A DNA stretch of 52,500 bases, from contig CM022672.1 of NCBI GenBank assembly GCA_012295275.1, positions 7,346,384-7,398,883 of the forward strand, written 5' to 3'. A model generated the notes under the pieces. It did not search any database and had not been told where the DNA came from. It was given only the letters and a program-made list of their open reading frames with translations. Every line of letters starts with the position of its first letter. The stretch's first letter is position 1. Source of the stretch: Chrysomallon squamiferum. Taxonomy: Eukaryota > Mollusca > Gastropoda > Neomphalida > Peltospiridae. Positions 14,301 through 24,838 of the stretch are shown one piece after another. The position numbers and the translations under genes were made by a program.

Positions 14301-17300
14301 CATTTTTCCTTCCCATACTGAACAATACACCTAAGTTACAGCAGAACCTGAAAGGTGTGCTTACAATAATAATTTATTTTGTATTTGACAGAAAATACCC
14401 TGCAATTGTTTATATACTTCACAGAAACATTCACAGAGACTGAAATATATAGTCTTAATTGTTACACATTTTTATTGTTTTCCTTGTCTCCATAGCAGCA
14501 CTTTAATTTTCATAGATACATTTTTTTTTTTTTTTAATTATCTGGTGTAAGTTGTGTCTGTTTACATAATTAAATATTTGAGTTGTATTTTTCAGTAGCA
14601 GACAACTCTTTATCCTCTGAGGTGTACATGTCAGATGAAGATGAGTTTTCAAGAACCCCCACCCCCCTGAGTCAGCAACAGTCCACCCTACATCAGTCCC
14701 CGCCAGACGGGAAAATGGAGTAAATGTTTATTTTACTTTGTGTGTGTGTGTGTGTGTGTGTGTCTGTGTCTGTGTGTGTCTGTGTGTGTGTCTGTCTGTG
14801 TGTGTGTGTGTATGAATACCTCTGTGTAAATATGTGTATGCAGGTCTGTGTGTGTGTGCTGTTTTTGTTTTAAGATGATTTAATATAAAACAAATATATA
14901 TTACTCACTAAGCATAATAAGAACAATAATATATTATTGTTTATATTTTTAATTTTTGATTTTTAATTTTTCTTAACTTTCAGTCCTCAGAATCCTGAAG
15001 GTCTCACTGCTTTATGGGTTGGCAATGTTTTACCTCAAGTCACTGAAAAGAAATTAACCCAAATGTTTCAAAAGTAAGCGAGCTTTCTTAATATCATCTT
15101 ACACAGTTAATATTCAACAGCCTTTGTTTTCTTTGTGCATGTACCAAAACAATGGTCTGAATAAATAGATTGCATTTCAAATGATATTAATTAGAGTCAT
15201 TTAATAAAGTATTAGAATGTTAAATTTTAATATCTGTTTTGATTTCTGTTTCAGATATGGTCAGGTGACCAGTGTACGTCTTTTACCTGAAAAATATTGT
15301 GCTTTCATTAATTTTAAATTTCCTGTATCAGCTGGAAAAGCTATGCAACAGTTGCAAGTGAGTATAATTTGAAAACGTTATTTATTTTTTATTTACTCAC
15401 CCATTCACTCACTAATACTCATTCACTCAGTTTTTATTATTATTTTTTTTTAATTTGTTTAATCATTTAATTTTTTAATTTTAATTTTTTTAATTTTTTT
15501 ATATTAATTTGAATGCATATCACGTTATAAGACAAAAATTGGTGAATATCAGATTGGAAGCAGTTCAGCAGAATGAAAGAGGATATACTTCTTCATTTGC
15601 CTGCTAAGTCCAACCAGTAACACATATTTTGTTAAAAGAAAACATGATCATAAATCAATGACATTTAGTCTTGAAAATATTTAATTAGAATTAAGTTTGA
15701 ACATTTTGGATTTTAAACAAACAATGTTAATATTTCAACACAAAGAAAATTTCTGCCTTTTTAATCTTTAACAACAAGTAATTTCTCAGACAGATTATCA
15801 AACTGAGAATTTATTTTCATTATATAAAAACTTTGACTATTTTTTTTATTTTTTTTATAATGTTTAGCTAGAATGTAGCTACTAGATTAGGCAATGGTTA
15901 ACTGTAGTGTTTTTAAATCATTAGATTTTTTTTATTTTTTTTTTCAGGGAGTAGAATGTGAAGGACAAAGATTATTAATAAAATTCCCTGATAACCCAAT
16001 CTGCAATGGAAATGTGATGATAAGAAAAACACAACAATCACAACAGCCACATCATCCCGCACAGTTACAACAGTCAAGTGCAGCAAAAACAACTGGGTAA
16101 GAATTGTTTTTGTGGTTTTTTTTTCAGAAGCAAAGCATCTTTGTTATTATTTATTTTTGTTTTTAATTATTCTTTTTGATTATTTTTTGTTTAAACAGAA
16201 TTCTGAAAGGATACAGAATTAAAGACTAAGTTTTAAAGATAAATATTAACATTTGTTTTTATATTTATTTTCTTTACATTTTTATTTTTATTCTTTCTTT
16301 CTTACTTTGTTTTAAATTTATAATTTATTTTTTTGTTGTCTTTGTTTGTGTTATTATTATTTGCATTTTGTTATTATTATTGTGTTTTTTTTCATAATAA
16401 ATATAAAAACTGTGACAACAGTTTATAAATGTTTGTTTCACGAATGATTTTTTTTTTTAATTATTATTATTTTTTTTTTTTTTACGCATTTTTTTTTCAA
16501 TAATATATTCTTCTGCCTTTTTCTTTCCAAAAATAATTATTGGTTGCAAACTTTACACTACATAACATATTGCAACTAACAGAGATATTCACAAAATAAT
16601 AAATCAAATCCAACATAACCATGTCATCAACATTTCAACAGTACACATATTTCCACTATATACTAGATTGGAACAAAAGTTCTTATCTTTTATAAATGAA
16701 ATTCAAAGACAGTATTTAGATATTTGTAAATATATTTATTCAACCATAGATGTGCCATCTTATTACACTACCTTTAGTCATCTTTGGCAATTTCATGTTT
16801 CCATTCTGACAGAACATGGCCATCTTTCAGGGTGATGAACTGGTCTAAATTCAACAAGCTTTTGTTCCAGTGTAATAATACATCAATATATAAAATAAAT
16901 AACACATAGTTTTCAATGTTAGGTAAATACTAGGAACAAATACAGAAGTAACAAAGATATTGATATAACATATGTTGTAAGTACTAGGAAGAAATACAGA
17001 ATAACAAAGATACTGAGATAACAGTATTTTGTAAGTACTAGAAAGAAATACTGAATTAACAAAGATATTGAAATAACTTTGTTGGGAGTGCTGGAAAGAA
17101 ATACAGAATAATAAAGATATTGATATAACAGTAAGATATAAGTACTAGGAAGAAACACTGAATAAAAAAGATGTTGATATGACAGTATATTGTAAGTACT
17201 AGGAAGAAATATAGAAACAATAAAGACATTTAAAATAGCAGTATGTTTTAAGTACTAGGAAGAAATATAGAAACAACAAAGATATTGAAATAACAGTATG

Positions 17301-19820
17301 TTGTAAGTACTAGGAAGAAATACTGAATAAAAAAGATGTTGATATAACAGAAAATTGTAAATACTAGGAAGAAATATAGCAACAACAAAGATATTAAGAT
17401 AACAATACACTGGAAGTAATAGAAAGAAATACTGAATAACAAATATAATAAAATAACAGTATGTGGTAATTACTAGAAAGAAATACAGAAATAGCAAAGA
17501 TACTGAAATAACATAACGCTGTGATTATACATTGTTCAGACAACATAAATACCCTGCTGTGTGTATTTGTAAGAAAAGGATTCAGTACAACCACTAACAT
17601 AATTAAATTAAATTTTCCTTGTGTACCTAATTATCCAGTGATGTTTTGTGCCATAAAAAAAGAAAAGAAAAAGAAAGAAAGTTAGTTTTTGAAGATTTTA
17701 GGGGTGGTTAACTGCAGAGATGTCTTTTTATTTTGATTATTTATTTTTTGGTAATAATAAATAAATTAATAACTGAACACTTTTTTATTACATATAAATT
17801 CCTGTGTAATGAAAATCCTGTATCAAAGTAATTGAAAATCTCACAGTATTTAAATCAGTAAGATTTTTATTTTATTTTTTTTTAATTAAATGATCCTATG
17901 TTTTTTTTAAACTGGTTTTTATGTATAAAATATGAGTAGATAGTTGTTATGGTGATACATTATGGATGCATTTGAAGATTTTATTCACAATAATTTTATG
18001 GTAAGTAATGTATGCTTTTGAATGTAAAAGATCTGACTTAATAACTTTTTTTATTATTATTATTTTTTTTTTTTTTATTTATTATGTAAATTTTTTAATA
18101 ATTTACATAATAAGTTGTGACACTAATTAATATTAGTGATTGGGTGTAAAGTATTAATAAACAAAATATCTGACTCTGGCTGACTGGCTTTCTCTCTTAA
18201 CTTCAATTTATTTTTGAGGCAGTTTTAGTTTTGCTTTTAAATTCCCTAATTTTGCTTTTTTCTAACTTTTTTTTTTTTTTTTTTTTTTTTTTATTTTGTT
18301 GCATGTTCTGTTATCTGCAATAGCACTTTTTTCACTAATTTTTATTTATTTATTTATTTATTTGTATTTTATCTCTTACAATAATAATTTATTTTAAAAT
18401 GTAATGCAGTAATACCTAAGTCCTTTGCAACATCAGGGGAGTCGTTTTTCTGTTGTTGTTGTTTTTTTAATTTATTTTTTTACACCTATCAACAGTGTTT
18501 TAGTCTTTAAAAAAAAAATTTGATTAATTAAATATTAATATTTTAAATTAATACTTTTAATAATTTAATCTCATGCAAAGATAACAGTCATCATCCCTCA
18601 AGTTGATGATCTGAGAATTTTATTTGATTGATGCTGAAATTTCTGTTTGGTCATAAAATCTCACTCATTTAAATTTACATCATAAGTATTATGTCTGTCC
18701 ATTTGACATCAAAAAGTCACTTAAACTGTTTTTCCTTCTCAATACTAATATCTTTACGACCTTTTATTCTGTTCAGCTTTGAACAGTAAAACCTAAATAT
18801 TTAAAAACAACCCAATCAGCTTGTTTTCCCTAAAACAGACAATACTAAAAAAATAACACTAAAACTAAATAAATGTGATTTTTAAAATCCTTTATGTGCT
18901 TCATGAAAATAAACAAATAAGTCAGAACATAAATTAGCCATTACAAAACACTAGCAGTGGATGAGGTTGATGGGGTTACTGAGGTGGGTTCTGGGGTGGG
19001 TGACAGCTACACCACACACAGGATGGCTCTGTTTTTCTGTTTTGTAGGGTGAGGACTCAGCCCAAGCAATCGGGGCCTGTGAATGGTGACGAGTGCTATT
19101 TTTGGAGAACAACGGGATGTATATATGGGGACAAATGTCATTTTAAACATGAACCTCATCACAAGGGTGTAGATAAAAAACCGTGGCAAAAGGTACTTAA
19201 TGGCATATAAACTCGTTAAAAGTGAATTGTGAAGATCATGCTTCCGTTAATCATTTGTTTTATAATCAAGCAAGCATGATATAAAAAAAATTAATGTGGA
19301 CACTGTTTTCTGTGATGTAAACACATTACAAATGTTTACATGTTTTTAGGTGTGAAATTAAATGAGTCCTTAACAATGAAAAGACCAGATGATTTGCAGG
19401 CAGAATCCTACATCCTAGGATTAAAGTATATTTTTCTTTCACAATATTATATTTTTTATACAATTAAGTAGTGATATTTTTAAAACAAGTCAGATATATT
19501 CATTTTATTTTTTATTTTTTTTATTTTTTTTTTTTTTTTTTTGTGATTCAGAAATAGAAAAAGCTTTGGGAAAAAAATATTGAATACTTGCATTGGAACA
19601 ATTAGTATGACCTATTCCATCCTTACTTACTTATTTATTTATTGTTTTTGTTATTTTTATTTATTTTTATTTTATTTTGGGTTTTTTAACAAAGCTATGG
19701 TTACCAGAGGAAATGGGTGTCTGTCATGCTTGTGGTTACAGATTTTATTTTATTTTTCAATTTATTTTCAAACCTTTGATGGCTTTCTTTTCCAAGCTAT
19801 TATTTTACTGAGTTTTATTC

Positions 19821-19853
<33 letters not shown>

Positions 19854-19867
19854 GTTATTATTATGAC

Positions 19868-19930
<63 letters not shown>

Positions 19931-22128
19931 TGTTTGTTTATTTGACTGCTTCAGCACATTTTTATCTCTGGTCTTTCTCTTTGAAAAATAACTTGACCAA
20001 ATTTACAATGTATTTCACTACCAAAAGGAAATGTTTTCTAAATGTGCTTGGATTTTGAGTTATGTTTTTGTATTACATCAGTCTATGAATAGTTATAACA
20101 TCAGTGCACACACTGAAACCTAAAACTGATACAAATTGAGAAACCACACATAAAGGCACAAACACAGATGCATATGTTTATATAGATATCAAATAATGAG
20201 CATATACATACCAACACACATTTATTTATTTATTTATTTATTTATTTCACATATAAAAACACAAAACTGAAATATTTTCACAATAACCCAGTACTATTTA
20301 AAACAGTACACTTACAGAAGAACAAAGCTGTAATTATGGGTTACAATATTTCAGTCCTTTCTTTTTTGTTTTTTGCTTTGTTTGTTTTGTTTTGTGTTTC
20401 ATTGTTTATGTAATATTAGTTTAACTTTGTGATAAAAACAAGGATAAATGTTTTATTGTCATTTCAGTCGGATACAATAGACTATGTGGAATAGCTTAAT
20501 CTTTTTATCAGTTACAACATTTGTGAGTATTTCATTTGTTTTTATTTACTTCATTAGCAAATGATCCTAAAACAAAAATATAATTTTGTATATATCTATT
20601 TGCATAGTATATTTTTATGTGTATGTATGAGTGTACATGTGTGTGTGTGTGTGTGTGTTTTTTGTTGTTTTGTGTATATGTGTATGTTTATGTTGGTATT
20701 TATTGTGTGTGTTAGTGTCTGTATGTATTTGTGTTTTTGTGTATGTATGAATATATGTGTATATGTATGTGTGTATATGTCTGTGTTTGTGTGAATTTAT
20801 GTGCTTATCTCATGCATTGTAATGTAAGTCAAATTTAACATTTGTACAAATTAAATTAAAAATGTATTTAGATGTTAAGTATTCATTTATTTATATTTTA
20901 TACAACTTTATTTAATTTTTGACAGTTTGGTACAATGTGCCTTTTGTCATAGTTAAAGTTAGCTACTTGATACAGATTTTAATCAGCATCATCACCTATT
21001 AATGAAAGTAATGGTATGTTAACAAAAATACATTTCATGTATGCCAGTATTTCATCATATTTCTTACCCGTTTTTATACCATCAGTACAAAAATTCTTTA
21101 CAGATTATACACTGTCAGCAGAGTGGTCCCCCTTGTGAAGAGTGATGTCCCTTCCTCCACATCTTGCCTTGACTTGGCTTTGGACAAAGACAAAAACCAG
21201 GAGCAGAGAAATAAAGACATTACTGGCATGAATAACTGCTTTTCAGTTTTATGGCTAAAATAAATATTGTCTTATGTATTTTAGTATACATAACTATATT
21301 ATAACCCTTGTTTTGTTTTGAGAGCATTTCCAAAGAATTATTTTTTTTTCTTTTATTTCTTTTTTCATTTATGTGAGTGATTGCTTTATGTGTATCTAAA
21401 CCAACCTAATATTATTATTACATTTAAGATGTATATTTTAATGTTTCTTTTTCTCTCTCTTTTCTTCTTCTTCTTTTTTATTTTTTATTTTTTGTTTTCT
21501 TTTGTTTTCTTCTTTACAAAGTGAAGTCAGCAGGACATTTTAATGTTACATTTTTTAGTTATGATTTATTACCATGTTTTTTTATACCATGTCTATAAGT
21601 AAAAGCTTCCGTACTGAACTTTTTTAAAATGAATACCAATGATTCATCTATTTGTACATATTATTAATTTTACATTTTGCATTATCAAATATGCATATAA
21701 AAATGATTACTTGTTAAAATGCAGCTTTGGTGTGCTTAGTTCTTTTCAAATTTATGATTATGCACTCATCTCTTTTAAGCAAAAATGCATGGACCAAGAA
21801 TTTTAGATATTCTATGTCATAAAGCACAACTTTCTGGCAAAGTCAGTAACCATTACCATGATGATATAAAGTGGCTGGACAGTTTTTTGTTAGAAGCACA
21901 TCAGAAGTAATCCATACCCAAAACCAGATGAAATGTTATAAAAATAACATTATGATTCTGTTTTAACAGAACTATTTCTGCTACACATTAGTGAGATAAT
22001 ATTTTTTAAGAACATAAAGCATAAAATCATAGAAAGTAAATTAAATATGAAAATGTGTGAAGTTAAGAGTCTTTGCCTGTTTTTTTCTTTGTGTATCCAA
22101 GTACATTTACAATTTTTTTTATTTAGCC

Positions 22129-22165
<37 letters not shown>

Positions 22166-22454
22166 AACTATTAATGAAAGAACTGTAAATTTGCTACAGA
22201 AATTTAACAGAAATATTTCATTCTTAACATGTTTTACTTGATCATTGTTATTAGTTGTTAACAAACTGATAAAAACAAACTGGTGATGGAATTAACAATT
22301 GTTTAATTTTTTTAACATTTTTTACATAATGTAACAGTAGGCTCCATCTTTCTATGGATCACCACCTCAACCAACCACCATGCACCCATCACCCTATATC
22401 CCAGTCCAACCAATACCATACTGCGTGTGTATCAAAGATAATGGTGTGTACTGA
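4989..22454 (+). CDS. TTC31: TTC31-like protein: J-like domain, TPRs, UBA-like segment, RRM, CCCH finger
   Basis: Twenty-three exons join in frame: 4989-5037, 6699-6790, 7118-7189, 7441-7495, 7799-7930, 8400-8437, 8783-8866, 9384-9428, 9858-9931, 10642-10675, 11017-11154, 11640-11685, 12162-12252, 12461-12511, 12991-13081, 13317-13421, 13968-14058, 14596-14719, 14984-15073, 15255-15357, 15948-16096, 19048-19192 and 22341-22454. They total 2013 nt, giving 670 residues plus TGA. The ATG at 4989 has an in-frame TAA at 4983-4985. Approximate domain order: degenerate J domain 5-70, acidic stretch 98-116, charged Lys/Arg-rich helix 137-200, TPRs 287-395, UBA-like 397-430, RRM 479-560, CCCH finger 601-619, proline-rich tail. 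The Lys-rich block and the TPR stretch FFGNRSYCYDR...GYFRKGRALAGLKQF match vertebrate TTC31 from memory; that protein lacks the RRM and finger. The domains suggest an RNA-linked co-chaperone or adaptor (inference). The terminal exon is the least certain part. Confidence 0.85.
5038..6698 (+). other. Intron 1 of the TTC31-like gene
   Basis: AT-rich non-coding sequence with short ATT/AAT runs. CpG is present up to about 5.5 kb and then becomes scarce. I see no other gene or element in it. Confidence 0.7.
8287..8396. repeat. (TTTG)n-(TTTA)n compound repeat next to an acceptor
   Basis: About 16 TTTG units run into about 10 TTTA units and end at ttccag, the acceptor of exon 6 (8400). The repeat itself forms the pyrimidine-rich tract of this splice site. 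A 104-codon open frame crosses the repeat but is an artefact of its composition. Confidence 0.9.
10330..10574 (-). mobile_element. MITE-like element, copy 2 (reverse orientation)
   Basis: Read on the minus strand, this shares GAAATTCAAAGACA, TATTTAGATATTTGTA, TTATTCAACCA and GGGTGATGAA..GGTCTAAA with the element at 16666-16872, in the same order and spacing. Its one identifiable end reads GTAACAAAGGTTC against GGAACAAAAGTTC in copy 1. The other end is not clear. It lies in intron 9, and the minus-strand open frame here (10308-10550) is part of the repeat, not a gene. Confidence 0.65.
11640..13421 (+). other. Exons 12-16: TPR array of the TTC31-like protein
   Basis: Five exons encode residues about 272-399. 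The first repeat begins at RGNEMAQTGHYSPAIELFTEAIKL, shown here only by its key residues G, Y, A, F and A. It is followed by DPRDFRFFGNRSYCYDR, then ALYDAEKAISLAKDW, GYFRKGRALAGLKQF, and SEAEKSFMQVLKLD. This is a three-repeat TPR fold of the kind that binds peptide tails of partner proteins. It is the segment that most clearly identifies the gene as TTC31-related. Confidence 0.88.
13968..14058 (+). other. Exon 17: UBA-like segment
   Basis: This exon encodes EMGFSRHQAESAIKTHGSV followed by QAALDSLLAG. The MGF loop, central helix with AI, a glycine turn, then A-A-L-D-x-L-L are the hallmarks of a UBA-type three-helix domain that may bind ubiquitin. It directly follows the TPRs. Assignment is by motif only. 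Confidence 0.6.
14741..14812. repeat. (TG)n microsatellite
   Basis: Interrupted TG/TCTG repeat just after the exon 18 donor. Confidence 0.9.
14984..16096 (+). other. Exons 19-21: RNA recognition motif
   Basis: RNP2-like LWVGNV lies at residues 481-486, the helix VTEKKLTQMFQKYGQV follows, and RNP1-like KYCAFINF lies at 514-521. VSAGKAMQQLQGVECEGQRLLIKF completes the fold. Compared with the RNP1 consensus KGFxFVxF, the glycine and first aromatic are replaced (Y515, C516), but F518 and F521 remain, so RNA binding is plausible though perhaps altered. A glutamine/proline-rich linker (TQQSQQPHHPAQLQQ) follows. Confidence 0.85.
16666..16872 (+). mobile_element. MITE-like element with TA flanks and 14-bp terminal inverted repeats
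   Basis: The left end GATTGGAACAAAAG (16666-16679) and the right end CTTTTGTTCCAGTG (16859-16872) are inverted repeats matching at 12 of 14 positions. The element is flanked by TA at 16664-16665 and 16873-16874, as expected for Tc1/mariner-type insertion. At 207 bp it is too short to encode a transposase. It lies in intron 21 of the TTC31-like gene. Confidence 0.75.
16925..17518. repeat. 54-bp minisatellite, about 11 copies
   Basis: Units start near AAGTACTAGGAAGAAATA and continue with an acaaagatattgatataaca block. Unit length is 52-56 bp, mostly 54. About eleven diverged copies follow one another within intron 21. Because 54 is a multiple of three, the minus strand stays open across several units and gives hydrophobic ORFs of 64-80 codons with an 18-residue period; these are not genes. 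Confidence 0.88.
17519..19047 (+). other. Rest of intron 21
   Basis: AT-rich sequence with poly-T runs (for example 18268-18291) and a short TTTA repeat (18344-18364). No other structure seen. Confidence 0.7.
19048..19192 (+). other. Exon 22: CCCH zinc finger
   Basis: The exon encodes GDECYFWRTTGC then IYGDKCHFKHEPHH. Cysteines at residues 601, 609 and 615 and histidine 619 give C-x7-C-x5-C-x3-H, the standard spacing of RNA-binding CCCH fingers. The acceptor (ttttgtag) is good and the phase joins exon 21 exactly. Its tail KKPWQKs into the next exon at the AAG codon. Confidence 0.85.
19831..19929. repeat. (ATT)n microsatellite
   Basis: Long near-perfect ATT repeat, interrupted once or twice, in intron 22. 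Confidence 0.92.
20468..20494 (+). other. Possible alternative terminal exon (8 codons)
   Basis: A good acceptor (tgtcatttcag) is followed in phase 0 by SDTIDYVE and a TAG. If used after exon 22, it would replace the proline-rich tail with an eight-residue acidic end. It rests only on an acceptor and a short open frame. Confidence 0.25.
20638..20800. repeat. TG-rich degenerate repeat
   Basis: TGTGTG core flanked by TGTATGT-type variants. The open frame across it encodes only VCV-type low complexity. Confidence 0.8.
21104..21145 (+). other. Possible alternative terminal exon (13 codons)
   Basis: The acceptor ttctttacag is followed in phase 0 by IIHCQQSGPPCEE and a TGA, in a patch of raised GC content. 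It competes with the exon at 22341 as the end of the TTC31-like protein. Short, and supported only by signal and frame. Confidence 0.25.
22139..22160. repeat. (TA)n microsatellite
   Basis: Perfect TA repeat in intron 22. Confidence 0.9.
22341..22454 (+). other. Preferred terminal coding exon (proline-rich tail)
   Basis: After the AAG that ends exon 22, this segment adds 37 residues in frame (APSFYGSPPQPTTMHPSPY and onward to KDNGVY) and a TGA at 22452-22454. It stands out from its surroundings by higher GC content and non-repetitive proline-rich coding. The acceptor is a tandem CAGTAG; only the downstream AG gives this tail. Two other short in-frame terminal exons are possible (20468-20494 and 21104-21145). 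Confidence 0.55.
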
Positions 22455-22714
22455 GCTGTGAGTGATAAAGTATATGTAAAAGAACTGTCACAGATATCTC
22501 AGGTTTTCTCTTACTTATAAAATTACATCATGTATAACTTGTAATTTTAAAAGATAATGTGAAAAAGAAATTCATTTTTGAATTAGATAATCATGTTACA
22601 ATATTAATCTTTCTGATTGTGGTCTTAAGAATCTCACTGTGGTTGTATAACAAGAAATTTTAATACTGGTGGTTATGTGATGTCAGAAATGATTTTTATA
22701 CACCAGTTAAATTA

Positions 22715-22715
22715 T

Positions 22716-22769
<54 letters not shown>

Positions 22770-22838
22770 ATGCACACATGCACAGACACACACAAACAAA
22801 ACACATTCATGCACATGCACACACACACACACACACAC
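22715..22838. repeat. (CA)n compound repeat
   Basis: CA repeat interrupted by TGCACA units, about 260 bp after the proposed TTC31-like stop codon, so possibly in the 3' UTR. Confidence 0.9.
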
Positions 22839-24115
22839 CTTCCCATTGTTTAAAAACACATTCCATACGTTTTGATATAGTAATCAAGAAGTATTGGTTG
22901 GAACTGAAAAATTTAAGAATCTCACAACATAGGAATTGGAAATGAAAAACAGAATTTCTATGCAATCGAACTTAAACTTTTTTTCTTTTTAGTAAAATGA
23001 AACAACTTCCAGATGTTTACTACTTTGAATGAAATTAAATAATCTTTCCAGCGAAGTCTATTTGAATAATGACAAAATAATGTCTCATTTCTTGTAGATC
23101 TGTAGGTTTTATATATAAGCTTTATTTATTTTTGTTTTGATAGTTAGAACTAGGAGGAAAACAGATTCCTGTTTTATATATTTTATTTTAATTCTGGTAA
23201 GAAGGCAAATCATGAAAACCATAAAGTTAAGAACTGGTTGATACTTTTTTTTTTTTTTTTTTTTTTCTTGAAGAATTATCTAGGAGAACATTTTAAATGA
23301 AAATAATAATAAAAACCCAGACAGGTTAAATTTGATAAAATTTGTATTTGATGTGAATTGTAATTAAAATTTCTTATGTCATTCTTTTTAAAACATTTAT
23401 GCTATTCATAACGTTTTTATTATTAGTTTTTTTAAATAACAATTAATAAAAATATTGATGGAAATTTTTGAAAAAATATATTTGATCAAACTGTATAAAA
23501 TTTATTTATTTTACCAGTTTATTTTTGTACATTTTTTTTTTAACCTGTATTTAATAGAGTGGTGATTTAAAATATTTCTACTGGTTAGTTTAACAACTGT
23601 TTGGCTTTATTTGTCTGTCTTTAACAAAAAAACACTTTAATAATAATAAAATAAATTTAAAATATTTGAAAATATTCTGTTCTTCAGCATAGAATTAAAA
23701 CCTTTTTCATTTTTCTTATCTTTTTCTTTTGCTATCCGACTATGAATGGAATATATACATCTTAAATCAGTATATTTTTATATGTTACATTAAAAGTGAT
23801 GGGAATCAACCAGTGATTGTACTGGTTATTATTAATGTATAGCCATAGGTAGGGATATTGCAGTACATGTAGAACAATTTACACAGGGTTGGGAGATTAC
23901 AAAATAAAAAGATTTTGTATGTATGTAATTTATGGATATTCAGCTAGGATTTTTTATCAGTATTTGGAGTAAATATGTTAATGTATTTAAACTCCAGTGA
24001 CATGTTATACTTATCTACTCTAGAATTAATGTCATTTTTATCTCAATAAAAATGAGAAAGTTTTTTCTCTTTTCTTTTCATTTCTTTTTTAAAATTTTAT
24101 TTTAAATACTTCCTG

Positions 24116-24150
<35 letters not shown>

Positions 24151-24400
24151 TACTACTACTATATTAAAGCCATATTAAAACTGTAACATTAAATTTTAAC
24201 ACAAATTTTGTTACTGCTTTTAAAACAAAAAGGAAGTATTTGAAATAAAAATTAACATCTCCAATGCATTATTTTTATATTTTCTCTGTAATGTTTGTCA
24301 TGTCTGAATTTTTGAAATACTGATTTAGAATACATGATCAGTTAATGTTTTCTTACAATGAACTAATTTCAATGTGTTAAATGCTTAGTGCATATTATTA

Positions 24401-24838
24401 CAGTCTGAAATACCTATGACATGAAATGTCTATAACATGTTTTTGCAGATTCTAATCACCCATAATTTTATTCAGCTTTCAAGCTGTGAGTAATATGATG
24501 AAGTAAGTATCTGAAATGCCTTATAACAGTCTCTTGACTGCTATTATCATGGTAGATTACAGTTAACAAATGATTAGAGACTCTGCCAAAATCGTATTGT
24601 GCTTATAACATCTTATTAGTATCAGAAATGCCTTTATCATGATATTAATGTCTGAAATGCCAATAACATGATATTAATCTTTGAAAGACCTATGACATGT
24701 TTTTACAATGTCTGAACTGCCTGCAACATGATGTTAATCTCTGAAATGCCTATAATGTTATTACAATGTGTGAACAGCCTATAACATTATATTAATGCCT
24801 GAAATGCCTGTAACATGTTATTAGTGTCTAAACTGCAA
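24401..24838. repeat. Degenerate minisatellite, unit about 30 bp
   Basis: Repeating blocks of CTGAAATGCCTATAACATG followed by a short ATTAAT-type spacer. About a dozen copies can be followed, with varying spacers and point changes. Confidence 0.8.

Noticed and set aside
16919-17600. Four overlapping minus-strand hydrophobic frames (64-80 codons)
   Set aside because: They are translations of the 54-bp minisatellite, which keeps frame because its unit is a multiple of three.
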